A stretch of DNA of 64,000 nucleotides from Hymenolepis diminuta (lineage: Eukaryota; Platyhelminthes; Cestoda; Cyclophyllidea; Hymenolepididae), in assembly GCA_900708905.1 (NCBI GenBank), contig CAADRB010000136.1:35958-99957 (forward strand), given 5' to 3'. The notes beneath the pieces are model-generated. The model was not told where the DNA came from and did not search any database. It saw only the letters and a program-made list of their open reading frames with translations. Below, piece after piece: positions 25,165 to 36,400 of this stretch; within the stretch, counting starts at the first letter, position 1; each line of letters starts with the position of its first letter. The position numbers and the translations under genes are program-made.

Positions 25165-25545
25165 CATGGAATGGTAGTAAGTCCAACAGACGATAAAGGA
25201 GGAGATCAAAGAGCTACACATAGCACCGTCAAGGTATTAAAGGGTCTTAATTCATTTGATTTTTGGACTTGAATTGTACAATATTAACCGAATGGGCAGT
25301 TTACATTCCAAATTCAAATTTCCAAATTCGTCTCTTGGATTGCAGCAAATGCGTCTGCGATGTTTATTTCTTATTGATCTGCGTTATTTAATCAAGAAAG
25401 GTAGGTCTTGCAGATTTAATTCATTTTTTCTTCCACTGGTTGAGACATCACACTATATTTCGCAGTTTGTAGTTTTAGCATGACTGATATGAGATAGATA
25501 AAAATTATAAGTTGGCACGGCTCCGTAAGCTGTGTTCAGCCAAGG
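25165..25545 (-). repeat. Dispersed repeat R2, copy 1 (inverted)
   Basis: Its reverse complement aligns with 43945-44370 and 59740-60015. Shared segments include TTTGCTGCAATCCAAGAGAC, GAATTTGGAATGTAAACTG and TGTTGGACTTACTACCA. In the sense shared with the 44 kb copy it reads the peptide IKKGRSC, so the family may carry an eroded reading frame. Confidence 0.65.
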
Positions 25546-26149
25546 AGCACACATTACATCACCTTAAGATTTGTGACATCGAAATGATTTTAATAAAGTT
25601 TTCTAACAAAAGCTTGCTGCAGAATAAACGATTTCCTTGTTTACCATAGTCCGTACTGAACCTACAATGACCACTGTCTTTACAGAATGATGTCTCTGTC
25701 AACAAAGTGAATTCACATGACTGTCCTAATCCCAAAATCAATCTCAGGTCAATGAATTAGTATACAATTTCCAGAATGCATTTCAGAAAAAGTTAATAAT
25801 ACTGAGAGCCCATTTATTGAGAAATAATACGCCGAATGAGTTGGAGCTAGTGAAGGAGGACACGCATTCGTTAACAGCACACTTGTGATATTGCTGGGAT
25901 AGCCACTAGGATAAACTGGTTTTGTATTAAAAGGGTTTTAATATATTCCTAAAGAAAAGAGTGGTAGAATAAGCAGAGGCGGTGATTTCGGACATCCCTG
26001 GAGCGAAAAATACTGAGGACACAAAATGTTTCTGCAACAACTTGGAGTCACCGTAGAATTAAGCGTCATTATGAGGATGAGATAAGTTAGGTCACAGGGA
26101 TCAGTGGTGTTTTAGAGATTTATCATTAGACCTCCTTCCAGCCTTGAGG

Positions 26150-26640
26150 TACGTAGGGGCCTGACAAATTTTTTGCCTTGAATTGGTTCGAGTGTAATTG
26201 TCTCTTCAAACCCCAAGCGTCAGTCTCCGTAGGACTGTAAGAGTTGGAGATTTGTGGAGTAGCAATGTGAATTAACTCTATTCGGGCTTAGTAACGATCT
26301 AAGAAAAGCAAATGCCTTCCACCGCAGTTAATCGACATCGATTTTTACGCTATTTTGACTAAAGGATCTGTAGGAAACAATGAGGTGGCGTTTTTAGAAA
26401 CAAGTCTGTCAAGATAGGCTGGTTTTAAGCAATCGACGGAAACGATAGATTCTTCGCTATTTTGAAGGATAATGAAAATCCTTTCGCTCCACCAAAGGAC
26501 GTTGTATGGGCCATCATAAATTAGCTGAAGAAGTTTAGGGATAGCATCACGGTGAATAAAAATATGAGAACAAAAATGAGCTTGGAGGCAGAGAGGGTTG
26601 GGACGGCTCGCAGTTTCGGCATGTGAAAACGTAGCCGTTC
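26150..26640 (-). mobile_element. Ty3/Gypsy LTR retrotransposon remnant (integrase C-terminal end)
   Basis: The minus strand at 26405-26580 reads, in one frame, HIFIHRDAIPKLLQ, YDGPYNVLWWSER and SVDCLKPAYLD. This is the pattern of the Gypsy polyprotein C terminus (HVFIRxDAxRxPLQxPYxGPxxVL ... VSVDRLKPAxL). Just upstream, MPKLRAVPT lies in another frame, so at least one frameshift is present, and stops follow soon after the conserved end. A purine-rich GGAAGGAGG near 26130-26145 on the same strand could be a polypurine tract before a 3' LTR. Reverse transcriptase, protease and gag are absent from the window, so this is a dead 3' fragment. Confidence 0.75.
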
Positions 26641-27767
26641 AGCATCTTATATTTGAAAAAATAAGCCAAAAGGCAGAGGGATGTGATGATTTACATCAAG
26701 TCATATATTAGACCCCGTATTTGTGAGTTCAGTTTGATCATTGAATTTATTTACGCTCCCATTAAAGGCATTCTTTTGAATTATAATTTCCTATTTACTG
26801 CTAAATTAATCAGTCTACTTCCATTTTTTAATTTTATTTAGCCTAGTTAAATAAGATGCCACCTTTAACGTGTTATTTGGGTATGGAGTACATAACTTTC
26901 AATACAGTATTTAATTAGGAAAGAAGAAACTAAAATATGGAGATTTTGGTTTAAAAACCAAAATTTCCACACAGTTCGACGTCCGATAAGGATTTCTTTA
27001 TTACTAAAAAACCTCATTCCCTGAATTTTTCGGTGTTTAGTTTGAGCCCAAACCTTGAGACAAGTGATTGCAATTTAATCATACATTGGTTTATAAGAGA
27101 GAAGGTTTGCATTCATTTGCATTGTCTAACTCTCATCAATTTCAAATTCGTCTGGTCGCAAAAGAAAGTATACAGCCTAATTGACCAAATTTAAAACGTT
27201 GGGTGTTGATGGCACTGCCCTCTACAATTAAAGAACCATTTGTTGGCTTAAATCAGCGAAGATGGCAAAGTGGTACTGGGTAACGGGATTTCAATGTAGC
27301 TAAGTTATCGAAAGTTTATAAAGGTTAAAGTTTAATGATAATTATTATCGTTTTCTTTCAGTGCCACAAAATATTTTCACATTTGCTTTTAAAATATAAG
27401 ATTTGATAATGCTAATTTCTCAGCAAACATAATTCACATAAATCAACTTCATAACATTATGATAGTAGTTATCTATTGTTAGTTCGAACCAACTTCTGCT
27501 GTTTTACAAAGATATATTTTATAAAATAGATTTCTTTAAAGAAACTGGCTAGAGTAAGGTTATTTTAAAAAAAACTACAACCTTGAATTCATCTATGTCT
27601 CACTTCAGATCCTTGTCCTTACTTTGATGTGGCGAATTAATGTATCAATAAATTTTCTGAACTGACAATCAATCGATTACGCATAAGTATGATCCAACCT
27701 CCCTTATTTCCTCCGTCACAGTAATGAAAGTGTTCTCAAAAACATCACATTTTCTAATCTTAAACGT
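26641..27767. other. Non-coding spacer
   Basis: No coding signal. A near-perfect hairpin TTTTGGTTTAAAAACCAAAA lies at about 26945-26964. Nothing else was recognised. Confidence 0.3.
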
Positions 27768-28056
27768 ATGTTTAAAATGATTGGAACAGGCATTATTTTG
27801 GTTGTTATCACCTTACTCGTTGGGCTTAAGTTTAGAGAAACAACGACGGTAAGTCATAACAATTATGACATATATTAATAGTTAAAAGCTTTTCTTATGA
27901 TTAGCGTTCTCTAAGAACCCATATAGACTCTTCTTTTAAAAATGCAATAATAATTCTCCTTACCTTAGTCTCAAATACACTATTAATTTTTAAATCACCT
28001 CAAATATCTTGCCATTATTTTGCTTTAAAAATTATTATTATTATTTTCAGATATGA
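27768..28056 (+). CDS. Possible 28-aa single-pass membrane peptide (two exons)
   Basis: Exon 27768-27848 begins with ATG and encodes 27 residues: MFKMIGT, a hydrophobic run GIILVVITLLVGL, then KFRETTT. It ends exactly at a consensus donor GTAAGT. The next good acceptor, a T-rich tract ending TTTTCAG at 28050, would add one Ile codon and a stop. This could instead be the first, signal-anchor exon of a larger gene whose later exons I did not find, or chance. No poly(A) hexamer is close. Function is unknown. Confidence 0.2.
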
Positions 28057-28652
28057 TGATGAATGTTATAATGTTTAAATAGGTGCTCATTATTATTCTT
28101 CTCAATAATTCAAAAAGATAATTCCCACATTTATTACCTAATTCTTGCTTGGACTTAAGAAATGATTATAAGCAATACAATTTCTGTCGACAACCATAGT
28201 ATGCTATGTCTAAGGATTTAATTCTCACATTTTACAAGGCTCTTTAACTTAAATTTCATAATAATTTGAATATTTTTTAATTATTCAAGCTAAATAAATT
28301 TTGCCGAGCACGGCTACGCTAAGTCATCTTATCTGGTCCTAGCCAATTACATGAGATAAATTTGTCGAGTTGGCATAAGCAACCATTTAAATTAAAACAA
28401 TTTGTTTTTGATACACTGCATATAGCGGACGTAAGCCTACTTGAGTACATGGTGACTGTATTCTGAGGTTTGAACCTGAAAGTAATCAAGCAGAATGCAA
28501 TTAACTATACCCATCAATTAATAACAGATAAACAAATGATTCAGAAATTCCGATATGGTATGACACACTTGATAACCTGACTTTTCCATACTTTTACTCG
28601 GCATGTTTTAACCCTCTATTTAAATATTTTCCAGTGCTTATTAATCTGTTAA

Positions 28653-28658
28653 TTTATT
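28653..28658 (-). terminator. Poly(A) signal for the unrecognised minus-strand gene
   Basis: AATAAA on the minus strand (TTTATT on plus), about 110 nt past the stop codon at 28764-28766. Position and orientation fit the 3' end of the gene whose last three exons lie at 28764-33064. Confidence 0.5.
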
Positions 28659-28763
28659 ATGATAATCAGTCAGTTCAATACATTGTTTACTTTAAAGGCC
28701 GGGATAGTAATGTAATAAGTCAATAGGAAGTAAATGAGTCCACTAAAATCATATTAAAATAAA

Positions 28764-31700
28764 CTAAATTCGCTCAAGTTCATCCAAAGTGAGCTCTGCA
28801 ACCGGAATCTGAAAGAATAAAATGAAGTTAAAGAATCACCCTCCTAACGCTTCTCTGAGTTGCTTTTCAAACTATTGTTATAGAAAATTATTCTTATATT
28901 TGAATAATTGCCTAATCTGATGGCGATCACTACATTTTACCATTTGAAAAATCCGGTTGCAAATCACGGTTATCAGTTTTTACTAACTTCATTCATCGGA
29001 ACTAAATTATTTTGCCTTTGTTATCCCTCACTAGCCAGTTTACAGATGCAGCGCACAAACTTCGTATTTCTTTATTATTTTTGTTCTAATTCTTTGTTTT
29101 CCCTCACTGGAATTTCGGTAATTGTTGTATCTTAAAATTTGATATATTCTCAAATCTTAGAATTCCTATTCAGGAATTAGCCATTAGCAATTCTTAAGCT
29201 CTCCTATGAAGTATTAATGCTCAATATTTCAATAGTGTGTCTAGCTGAGTTCATGGCCGCGACATTCAGTTGATCCAATTGAATGACTGGTCATTAAAAG
29301 ACAATTGAGACTAGTAAAAATAGTCAAAACATAGTGGAGCTCACCAGAAATAATATTAATTTAACTAAAGCAGCTCTACTCACACCTGCAGAACCTCAAC
29401 ATGGAAACTTGCTATTTTTTGCAGCTGATCCAGTTATTTTTTCTCTAAAAGCTAAACGTGTAATAAAAGACTGTGAGTTAAAAATAATATTTTTGAGTAA
29501 AAAAATCAGCGTTAAATAGGCACTGAAATATGCACCAAAGTAACAAATTACAATTTGTGAAAGATGAATTCACATATCAATTTACTGGGGCTCTCATTTC
29601 AAGAAGTAAGTTAATTCACATGAAAAAATTGGGATTTGGTGTCCTTATTTTGTTCAAATAAAGTTTTAGGCAAACTGTACTAATTTAATTCCGAAAAAAA
29701 TAAATCCAATGTTCTTACCATATATTTATGAAAATTTCAGTGTTGAAAGAATTGTTAATATACGGGTCGAGCAAATGATTGATTTCCCTCAGTAGAGCTC
29801 ATAAACCAAAAAAAAGTAATGTCTGAAAGTTAATGCAATTCCATCCATGCTTGGACAATAACTGAAATATCAACATAATGTGTTCAAATAGATAATTTTT
29901 ATTGAGACGATGTTTTAATCGTGGTTTTGGTGAGTCTACGTAAAAATTAAGTTGAAGCAAAAAGAATAGAATTTGAAGACTTGTAACTTTAATTTTTTCT
30001 GTGCCTCGGTTTTTCACCAAATCATGACAACCTACTCAAATGGTGCTTGTATACGCACGATTGTGGGTTAGTGCGTATTAATGCGACGCATCTGTCAATG
30101 CAATTGAATTGCATTGTAGACATGTAAATAATCAGAAGAGTCAAAATAGAGCCCAATAAACCGATAATCTTTAACATATGTTTGCCTTACTCAGAATAAT
30201 TTCATAGGGCAACATTATCATAAACATTCTCATTAGCAGATTCAAGAAATTAAAATTTTGGCAGCAAATCTATAAATCAAATTGAAAATTGGCTGAATCC
30301 AGTTTTATCCAAATGTATTCATATTGAAGGTTTTCATACCATCCAAAATTTAATCTCCTTATTTCTTCTTAAATGCAATTCATCATACATTGAATATTTT
30401 GTGTAGGGGAATTCTGAGATGGGCCGTTTGTAAAACGAACACCGAATATCAGAGGTCAAGCTGATTACCACTCAATGCTGCTAAATATATATGCATTTAT
30501 ATAACTTATTGACCTTACAGGAGTTAATGTAATACGAAGTTGCAGCACGTATACGTACATATGTATGTATATATAAACAGTCAGATCCGAGACAGCTGAT
30601 TATGGATAAGGTGTTGCGAATAACGATCTGTAACTTAATCTTTCGATTTTGAAAGTGTTTTCATAATAGAACGGAATGATAATAGTTAAATAAAAGTTAG
30701 GAAACAGTAAAAACCTGTGTCAATCAAATATTTGATTTTATTGTTTAACTTTCCATATGATTGCAGCACACGTGCAATACGCCTCTAGGAATTTTAACTT
30801 TTCCCAGTTCACATCTACGAGTGTCGGTGCTAACTCCAACCTATTAAACTTATATGCAGCAACCATTAGACTCCAAGTAATATGTGACCAAAATCATTTC
30901 CTATTTCCTTGACAAAAATGTGCTTCTACGACCCTTACTTCTACTTTTGCAGTAGAAGACATCGTATTTAAAACTACAAAGCGGCACATTTGAATGAATT
31001 TGAGAGCCAATTTCATGATGGATTTTTGTTAGAATTAATCACCTGTGGCTGAAAGCAAAATCAAGGTTTAATTATGGTTAGATTTCAAACGACAAAAGGG
31101 TGTGGCTGCATTGAGCCAAAAAAGCCACAGTCTAATAATCTCTACTGAATGACGGTGCAAATTTGATTACTGCAAGGGTAATTCTCCCTTATCTAGCGCC
31201 AGTTCTTATTAAATTCTTCCACTGCAAAAAGATTTTCTCTTTATTACAAATGATTTTGACAAATTTTAATTAATTCTTTACTCGTTTTTCTTTAAATTAC
31301 TTTTTTCACCTTCTTGCTACTCCTCGTTAGCATAGGCATTAACTCGTTTGTGTGACCAAAGGGTTTTGAGACGTTCTGAAGCTGATTTTATCGATCTCTA
31401 CCATCCTTAGCAGTAGAAGAACCAGAAATTATCATAATCTCATCGCAATGAATCCATGACTTTGGAAATGTTGATGTGAAATGGAGAAAACGGAGATTGT
31501 GTCCATACAATCTCAGCTGAATCAAGATAAGGAGACATAATCGGTTTCATAATACGTGGAAAACCGAGAAAAAGACAACAGCCGTTTGATTAGTAATCCA
31601 AAATTATGCCTAATTAGCAGATTAAAGCTAAACAAGGGTAGTATTACATTTTTTGAAAAATTGATAAGAAAAACAGAATCATGGAAGTGATCTGATTAAG

Positions 31701-33064
31701 ACAACAATTAATCGTAGATAGGAAAAAGGTTTATCTGTCTTTTTAACGAGGGAAATTTCTACTAATTTTGAGAAAAAACAGGGACTAGATTAATTTGTAT
31801 TAGCCCGTAAGCAAGTGACTGGCAGATGATTAACTCAAGAAAGCAAGAGTGTAATCTTTCCGAAACAGGATATATTTAGAGAGAGAGATCAGCTTTAGTG
31901 TTGATCGATTTTCCCCATTGTTTAAGATTTCTCATTTTGAAATGGTATCTGCTTTAATACATTCTGTGAATTGCATTTCCAAAGTGATTAATTAATTGGA
32001 GTTAAAACAGATATAAATTTATACCACTTTTCCCTAAGCGGATTTGCCGGTTACGCTCGAAAGGATTTCCTTAGAATACCTGCTCTTTTACGGGCCTAAT
32101 CTAAAGTCATTGCTTTGTCTGACCCCGGGTGTTTCATTTTTAGTTTATATAAGATACTAATAGCACATACAATATAAACTGTCTATTGTAGACTAATACA
32201 TTTCCTACTGCTTGTGTCTTTGTACACCGAAACCGGTAATTTGATTGAATTTATACATGTAGGCCATTCATAAGTTGAATGTGACACAAGGGAAACGAGG
32301 TGAACAGACTGAGACATATATTTATTAAAGTACTTACTTTGTCCACCACCGAGAGGAGACCAGAAACGATTTCAACTAGCCATTCGTTTTTTCTTATTTT
32401 CGGTCTAATTATCTTGAAACTACAGCCATATTTATCTTTTTCTATAAGGTAATTTAGACAAAAACATTAAGTGAAAATAGACTCCTATGAAGAGGAGAGG
32501 TACTTTGCTGGATGAACTTTGAATTATGAACTCCCCTCTCCAACCCAAATGAATCCTTTCACTAAACTCAACTTAATTTCAGAGTCCCAGAGATTCGATT
32601 GCTTTTAACCAATCTATATGAACTGGCTTTCTCTGATACTCTCAGGGTGAAAAAATAATTATGAATAATTATTAAATATTCGGCCTTGATGGAATTTTAT
32701 TTTATACTTTTTTCCCATTATTGTTGAAAAATAACGCTAATACTTTGAATTTTTCATATAAACTAACAGGAATTACTGTACACAGTTCAAGCTAGACTAC
32801 TATAATTTTGCTATAACAAAGGAAATTTGTGCTTTTCCTTCTTCTTATTGGAATAGCGAATATAGTTTGTAAAAGATACAAAGTGAGAGGTTTTAAAGAA
32901 AACAATAAGCTGTTATTAGCAGTGAGTGTATTAAAGTCGCCTGTGTGATAGAACTGCCTCCATCTGTATTTATCTGAATAAGGACATGAACCGGATTTGT
33001 GCTCTTTTACCTTCTGAGACATGGTTCCAAAATAGTCTGGGGTCCACTATTTCTTCCCGTTTGT
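28764..33064 (-). CDS. 3' end of an unrecognised protein-coding gene (last three exons, 5' part not found)
   Basis: I do not recognise this protein. Three exons fit in phase on the minus strand. Exon 33064-33011 (acceptor ATGTATACAG, donor GTAAAA) encodes KREEIVDPRLFWNHVSE. Exon 32441-32338 (acceptor TTACCTTATAG, donor GTAAGT) encodes DKYGCSFKIIRPKIRKNEW then LVEIVSGLLSVVDK. Exon 28808-28764 (acceptor TTCTTTCAG) encodes IPVAELTLDELERI and TAG. Splice phases are 1 then 0 and the frame stays open throughout. The product end is soluble, alternating charged and amphipathic, without a membrane segment. The first exon starts inside a codon (phase 1), so at least one earlier exon is missing. None lies between here and the calbindin poly(A) site, so the 5' part may sit inside calbindin introns on the same strand, or upstream of that gene. 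Introns are 569 and 3,529 nt. Confidence 0.6.
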
Positions 33065-33340
33065 CTGTATACATGCATATCAAATACATATTTCTGAAAA
33101 ATACTTATAAAATTGGGAGCGACTCTATCTTTTACAGACTTTTTCTTATTAAAAAAGAACAGGACAAAATTATTACGCAGCATAAGAAATACTCACAGTT
33201 TATACTTCATGACAAACGCCGAATTTTAATTTGATAAATATGCCCCATGTCAAATAAATTCCAAATGCAGGTTAATTAAAATATTCTGTTTTATAAAAAG
33301 GAGGCAAGTGCATGGAATAATAATAACGCCGTTGGGTTGA

Positions 33341-33346
33341 TTTATT
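33341..33346 (-). terminator. Poly(A) signal of the calbindin-type gene
   Basis: AATAAA on the minus strand, 145 nt past the calbindin-type stop codon. It separates the calbindin 3' end from the next exon on the same strand (33064) by under 300 nt. Confidence 0.6.
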
Positions 33347-33490
33347 CCACTTTTAGATAATACATTTTAACATAATTCAAGCTGAAATCTGATCAATATA
33401 TAGTTAATATGAAGAAGAGCTGGACAGGAGAGGTCGGAACAAAATAAAGTGAGTAAAATAAGTGGATGATAATGAAAGTTAAGTTTCATT

Positions 33491-36400
33491 TCATTTGTCC
33501 GACATTTGGCGTTGCACACGAAGCATCATTTTCAACTCGTCTATGTAAATTTTTCCATCCCTGTTGGCGTTCCAGTCTGTTAGTATTGCATTCTTGATGC
33601 AGCGCAGGTCCTCGTCATCATAATCCTGAAAAGAAATATCAAACAATAATGTTTCTGTCCCTGAGACCGATTCATTTCAGTAAAGAATATTAGACTTTAA
33701 TTAATAGGAATCATCTTTTATTATCTGTCAGCATTTAGTGTGCCTTTTACTAAAGTAACAATATGATAATTCTAACTACTATTGACTCTGAAATATTGCT
33801 CTAATATTGAGATTTCATAGTTAGCCTCCCTCAGGCAAAAAAATACAAATTGTATTCACAAAATTATATTTTCACTGTAGTTTAAACGGAGTTTAACGAT
33901 GGACTTGAATATTTTCTCTTTCAATGGTCGTTCCAAGAGCATTTATGAAATAGAGGGTATGAGAAAGATTCCGCAGTATGAGAATATAGTTCAAAATGCA
34001 TAATTTGGATAGAAATGCACGAGTAGAAAATATACTTCTATTTTGAAATTCAAACGGACTCACATAGCACTGGTAAAAACATATTTTTAAGAATCTGAAT
34101 TTCCGATTAATATAAGATACACAAATTGAGACCTGCACTAGGAAAACTGTTATTTTCTCTCTCCAATTTTATATAAAACCTCAAATTATATCTAGTTTTA
34201 TCCATAAGATAACTGAGCGGTTGTAATTAATGCAGAAGATAATTTTCAACTCAGGAAAAAATATTTTCCGTTCACTATTTAAAGAATTACGAAATAATAT
34301 ACTAACATTTCTAATTCACCGACAGAAAATAAAAATTGATTCCAAACAGTCGCTAATGCTAATATTAACAGTTTTGTTTTAACTGCGAAGTTTCTATTTA
34401 TAATAGAGATTTAAAAATAAAAAATATCAATAGTTAAATTCAAATTCTCGAATTTTAATCAATTTGACCAACAAAGTGGTGGAGCGAATGTCTGATATAT
34501 TTTATTGATAATTTAATTTGTACGCATTGCAGACTAAAGGATCATAAAATCCATTGTCTCACGGAACAAATAACTGAATGAATGGCACAGTTATAATCAC
34601 TTCCCAGTAAGTGCTATTTGTCCCACTTCAAGTTAATTTTAGCTCCAAATAATGCAAAAATATGCGAGGTAGAATTTGTCTGCATAAATATTAAATGTTG
34701 TGAAGTAATTTATACTCAAATAAGATTCGCTATGCAGAAACATGGAAATTAGAAATTCAAAGAAATTCACATGTATGTCAAAAATATAGTCTTAATAAAT
34801 ATAAAATGGTACTGCGAAACTCGAGGTAAAATTCCCTAACGTTGTGTTAAATGTGTTGTTACAACTCTTACCTACTTATCCCCATCTTTAAAGTGATACA
34901 AATAGAAAGGGATGATATGAAAAATCCCAGAAATATATCAACTGGTTAGCAAGCACTAAATACAGCGGAAAGAATCTCAACCATGAAAATGAGAGGCAAT
35001 TCATCAAATATGAATATTAGAGCATGACAAAATAAGCTTTACCCGTTTGAAAATATGAACAAATCAGTGCTCTGGATTCAAGTAGACTGGTGACGTTTCG
35101 ACATCATTATGCTCTGATTGTTGACGTTACACGCCATATTAAATGCATTTGTTGTTCTTTTTAATCAAATACTTTTTTACCCCATCGTAGAAAATTTTGT
35201 TTTAATTATGTCCCTTTTGTTATCAAATGAAATAGAAATTTTTTGCAGATTCAACAAATCTGAACGAGCACAGTTCCGACATTTTTAGCAATCGCTACGA
35301 ATCCGAGCGAAGGATAAATTTTGCCTATCTCAAGCCATGAAGATTATTAAGACAGAAATGTACTGACCGCAACATTAGTCCTAGTGACACTCCCATTCCA
35401 AGGCCAAAATACTTCTCACTCCCTCAGTAAATGTTCTATTTAGCTCATACCTTTGGCAAAAATTTATGATTAAAAAAGGAATGAAAAAACGCGCATATTC
35501 GGATTGCTTACATTTATGTGCTATTGATGCGGTGATAAACATGCATGTCTGTCAAGTTGGAAGTTATGAAGTCGATGCCCATCAATGCTGTGATTAATTG
35601 TGGTCATCGAGAGAGGTGGCATAATGTGAGTTTTTCGAAAGATGTGCTCCAGGATGCCCTCCCGCTACCTAAGTGTTGTGAGCACATCTCCTAACGGCTT
35701 TGAGAACCTACCTGTTTTATTATTATTTTCTTAACCCATGAGATTTTCGTCAATGTAAGTGTAAAAATAACATTGCATGTTGCATAGTTAGTACTTCACT
35801 TGATCCTGAGAATATCGGTGTAACAAGCATTATATATTCCTTCTCTTACTAATCATTTAAGTCCCATTTGCAATCATTTACTCCTATCTCAGAATAAAAT
35901 CATGGTGACCAGACACCTATATTCATTATGTAGGAAATATTCCAACTCGGATTCCTTGTAATCATTTCGAGTCTTTTATGAAATATTCATTATTTGTTGT
36001 TCCCTTAAAGTAGTAGATGTGATTCAGATTTCAAATAATATCTGCCTTCTAATTATATCATGCTGGTTGATAGTAATGGAAATGGAACTCTAAAGAATGG
36101 ATACACAAGGTTTACCAGATCAACGCAGTGTTTTTGATCAAAAAGTTATGTAAAATATATTATCCTTTAGTCACAGATATAGTCGAAGATCACGGCATTA
36201 AATCGAAGATTCGGGCATACAGAGGGGGAGGGTGTATATATTATACATATAGGTTATTTTACTTTATGTACTTAAAAATCCAAATCGATTGCACGTGCAA
36301 GAACACGATATACGTGCTGATTATATTTCTCTAGATTTATCACTCGCGGTATTAATTTTGGTTTGTAAAATGACAGATAATAAAAGACAGCAAAATGAAG

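Noticed and set aside
28425..28500. tRNA-like T-loop GGTTCAAACC on the minus strand
   Set aside because: No acceptor stem, D arm or anticodon arm can be folded around it.
34876..34890. ATGGGGATAAGTAG before GTAAGA as exon upstream of the unrecognised minus-strand gene
   Set aside because: It ends in phase 2, whereas the exon at 33064 requires phase 1.
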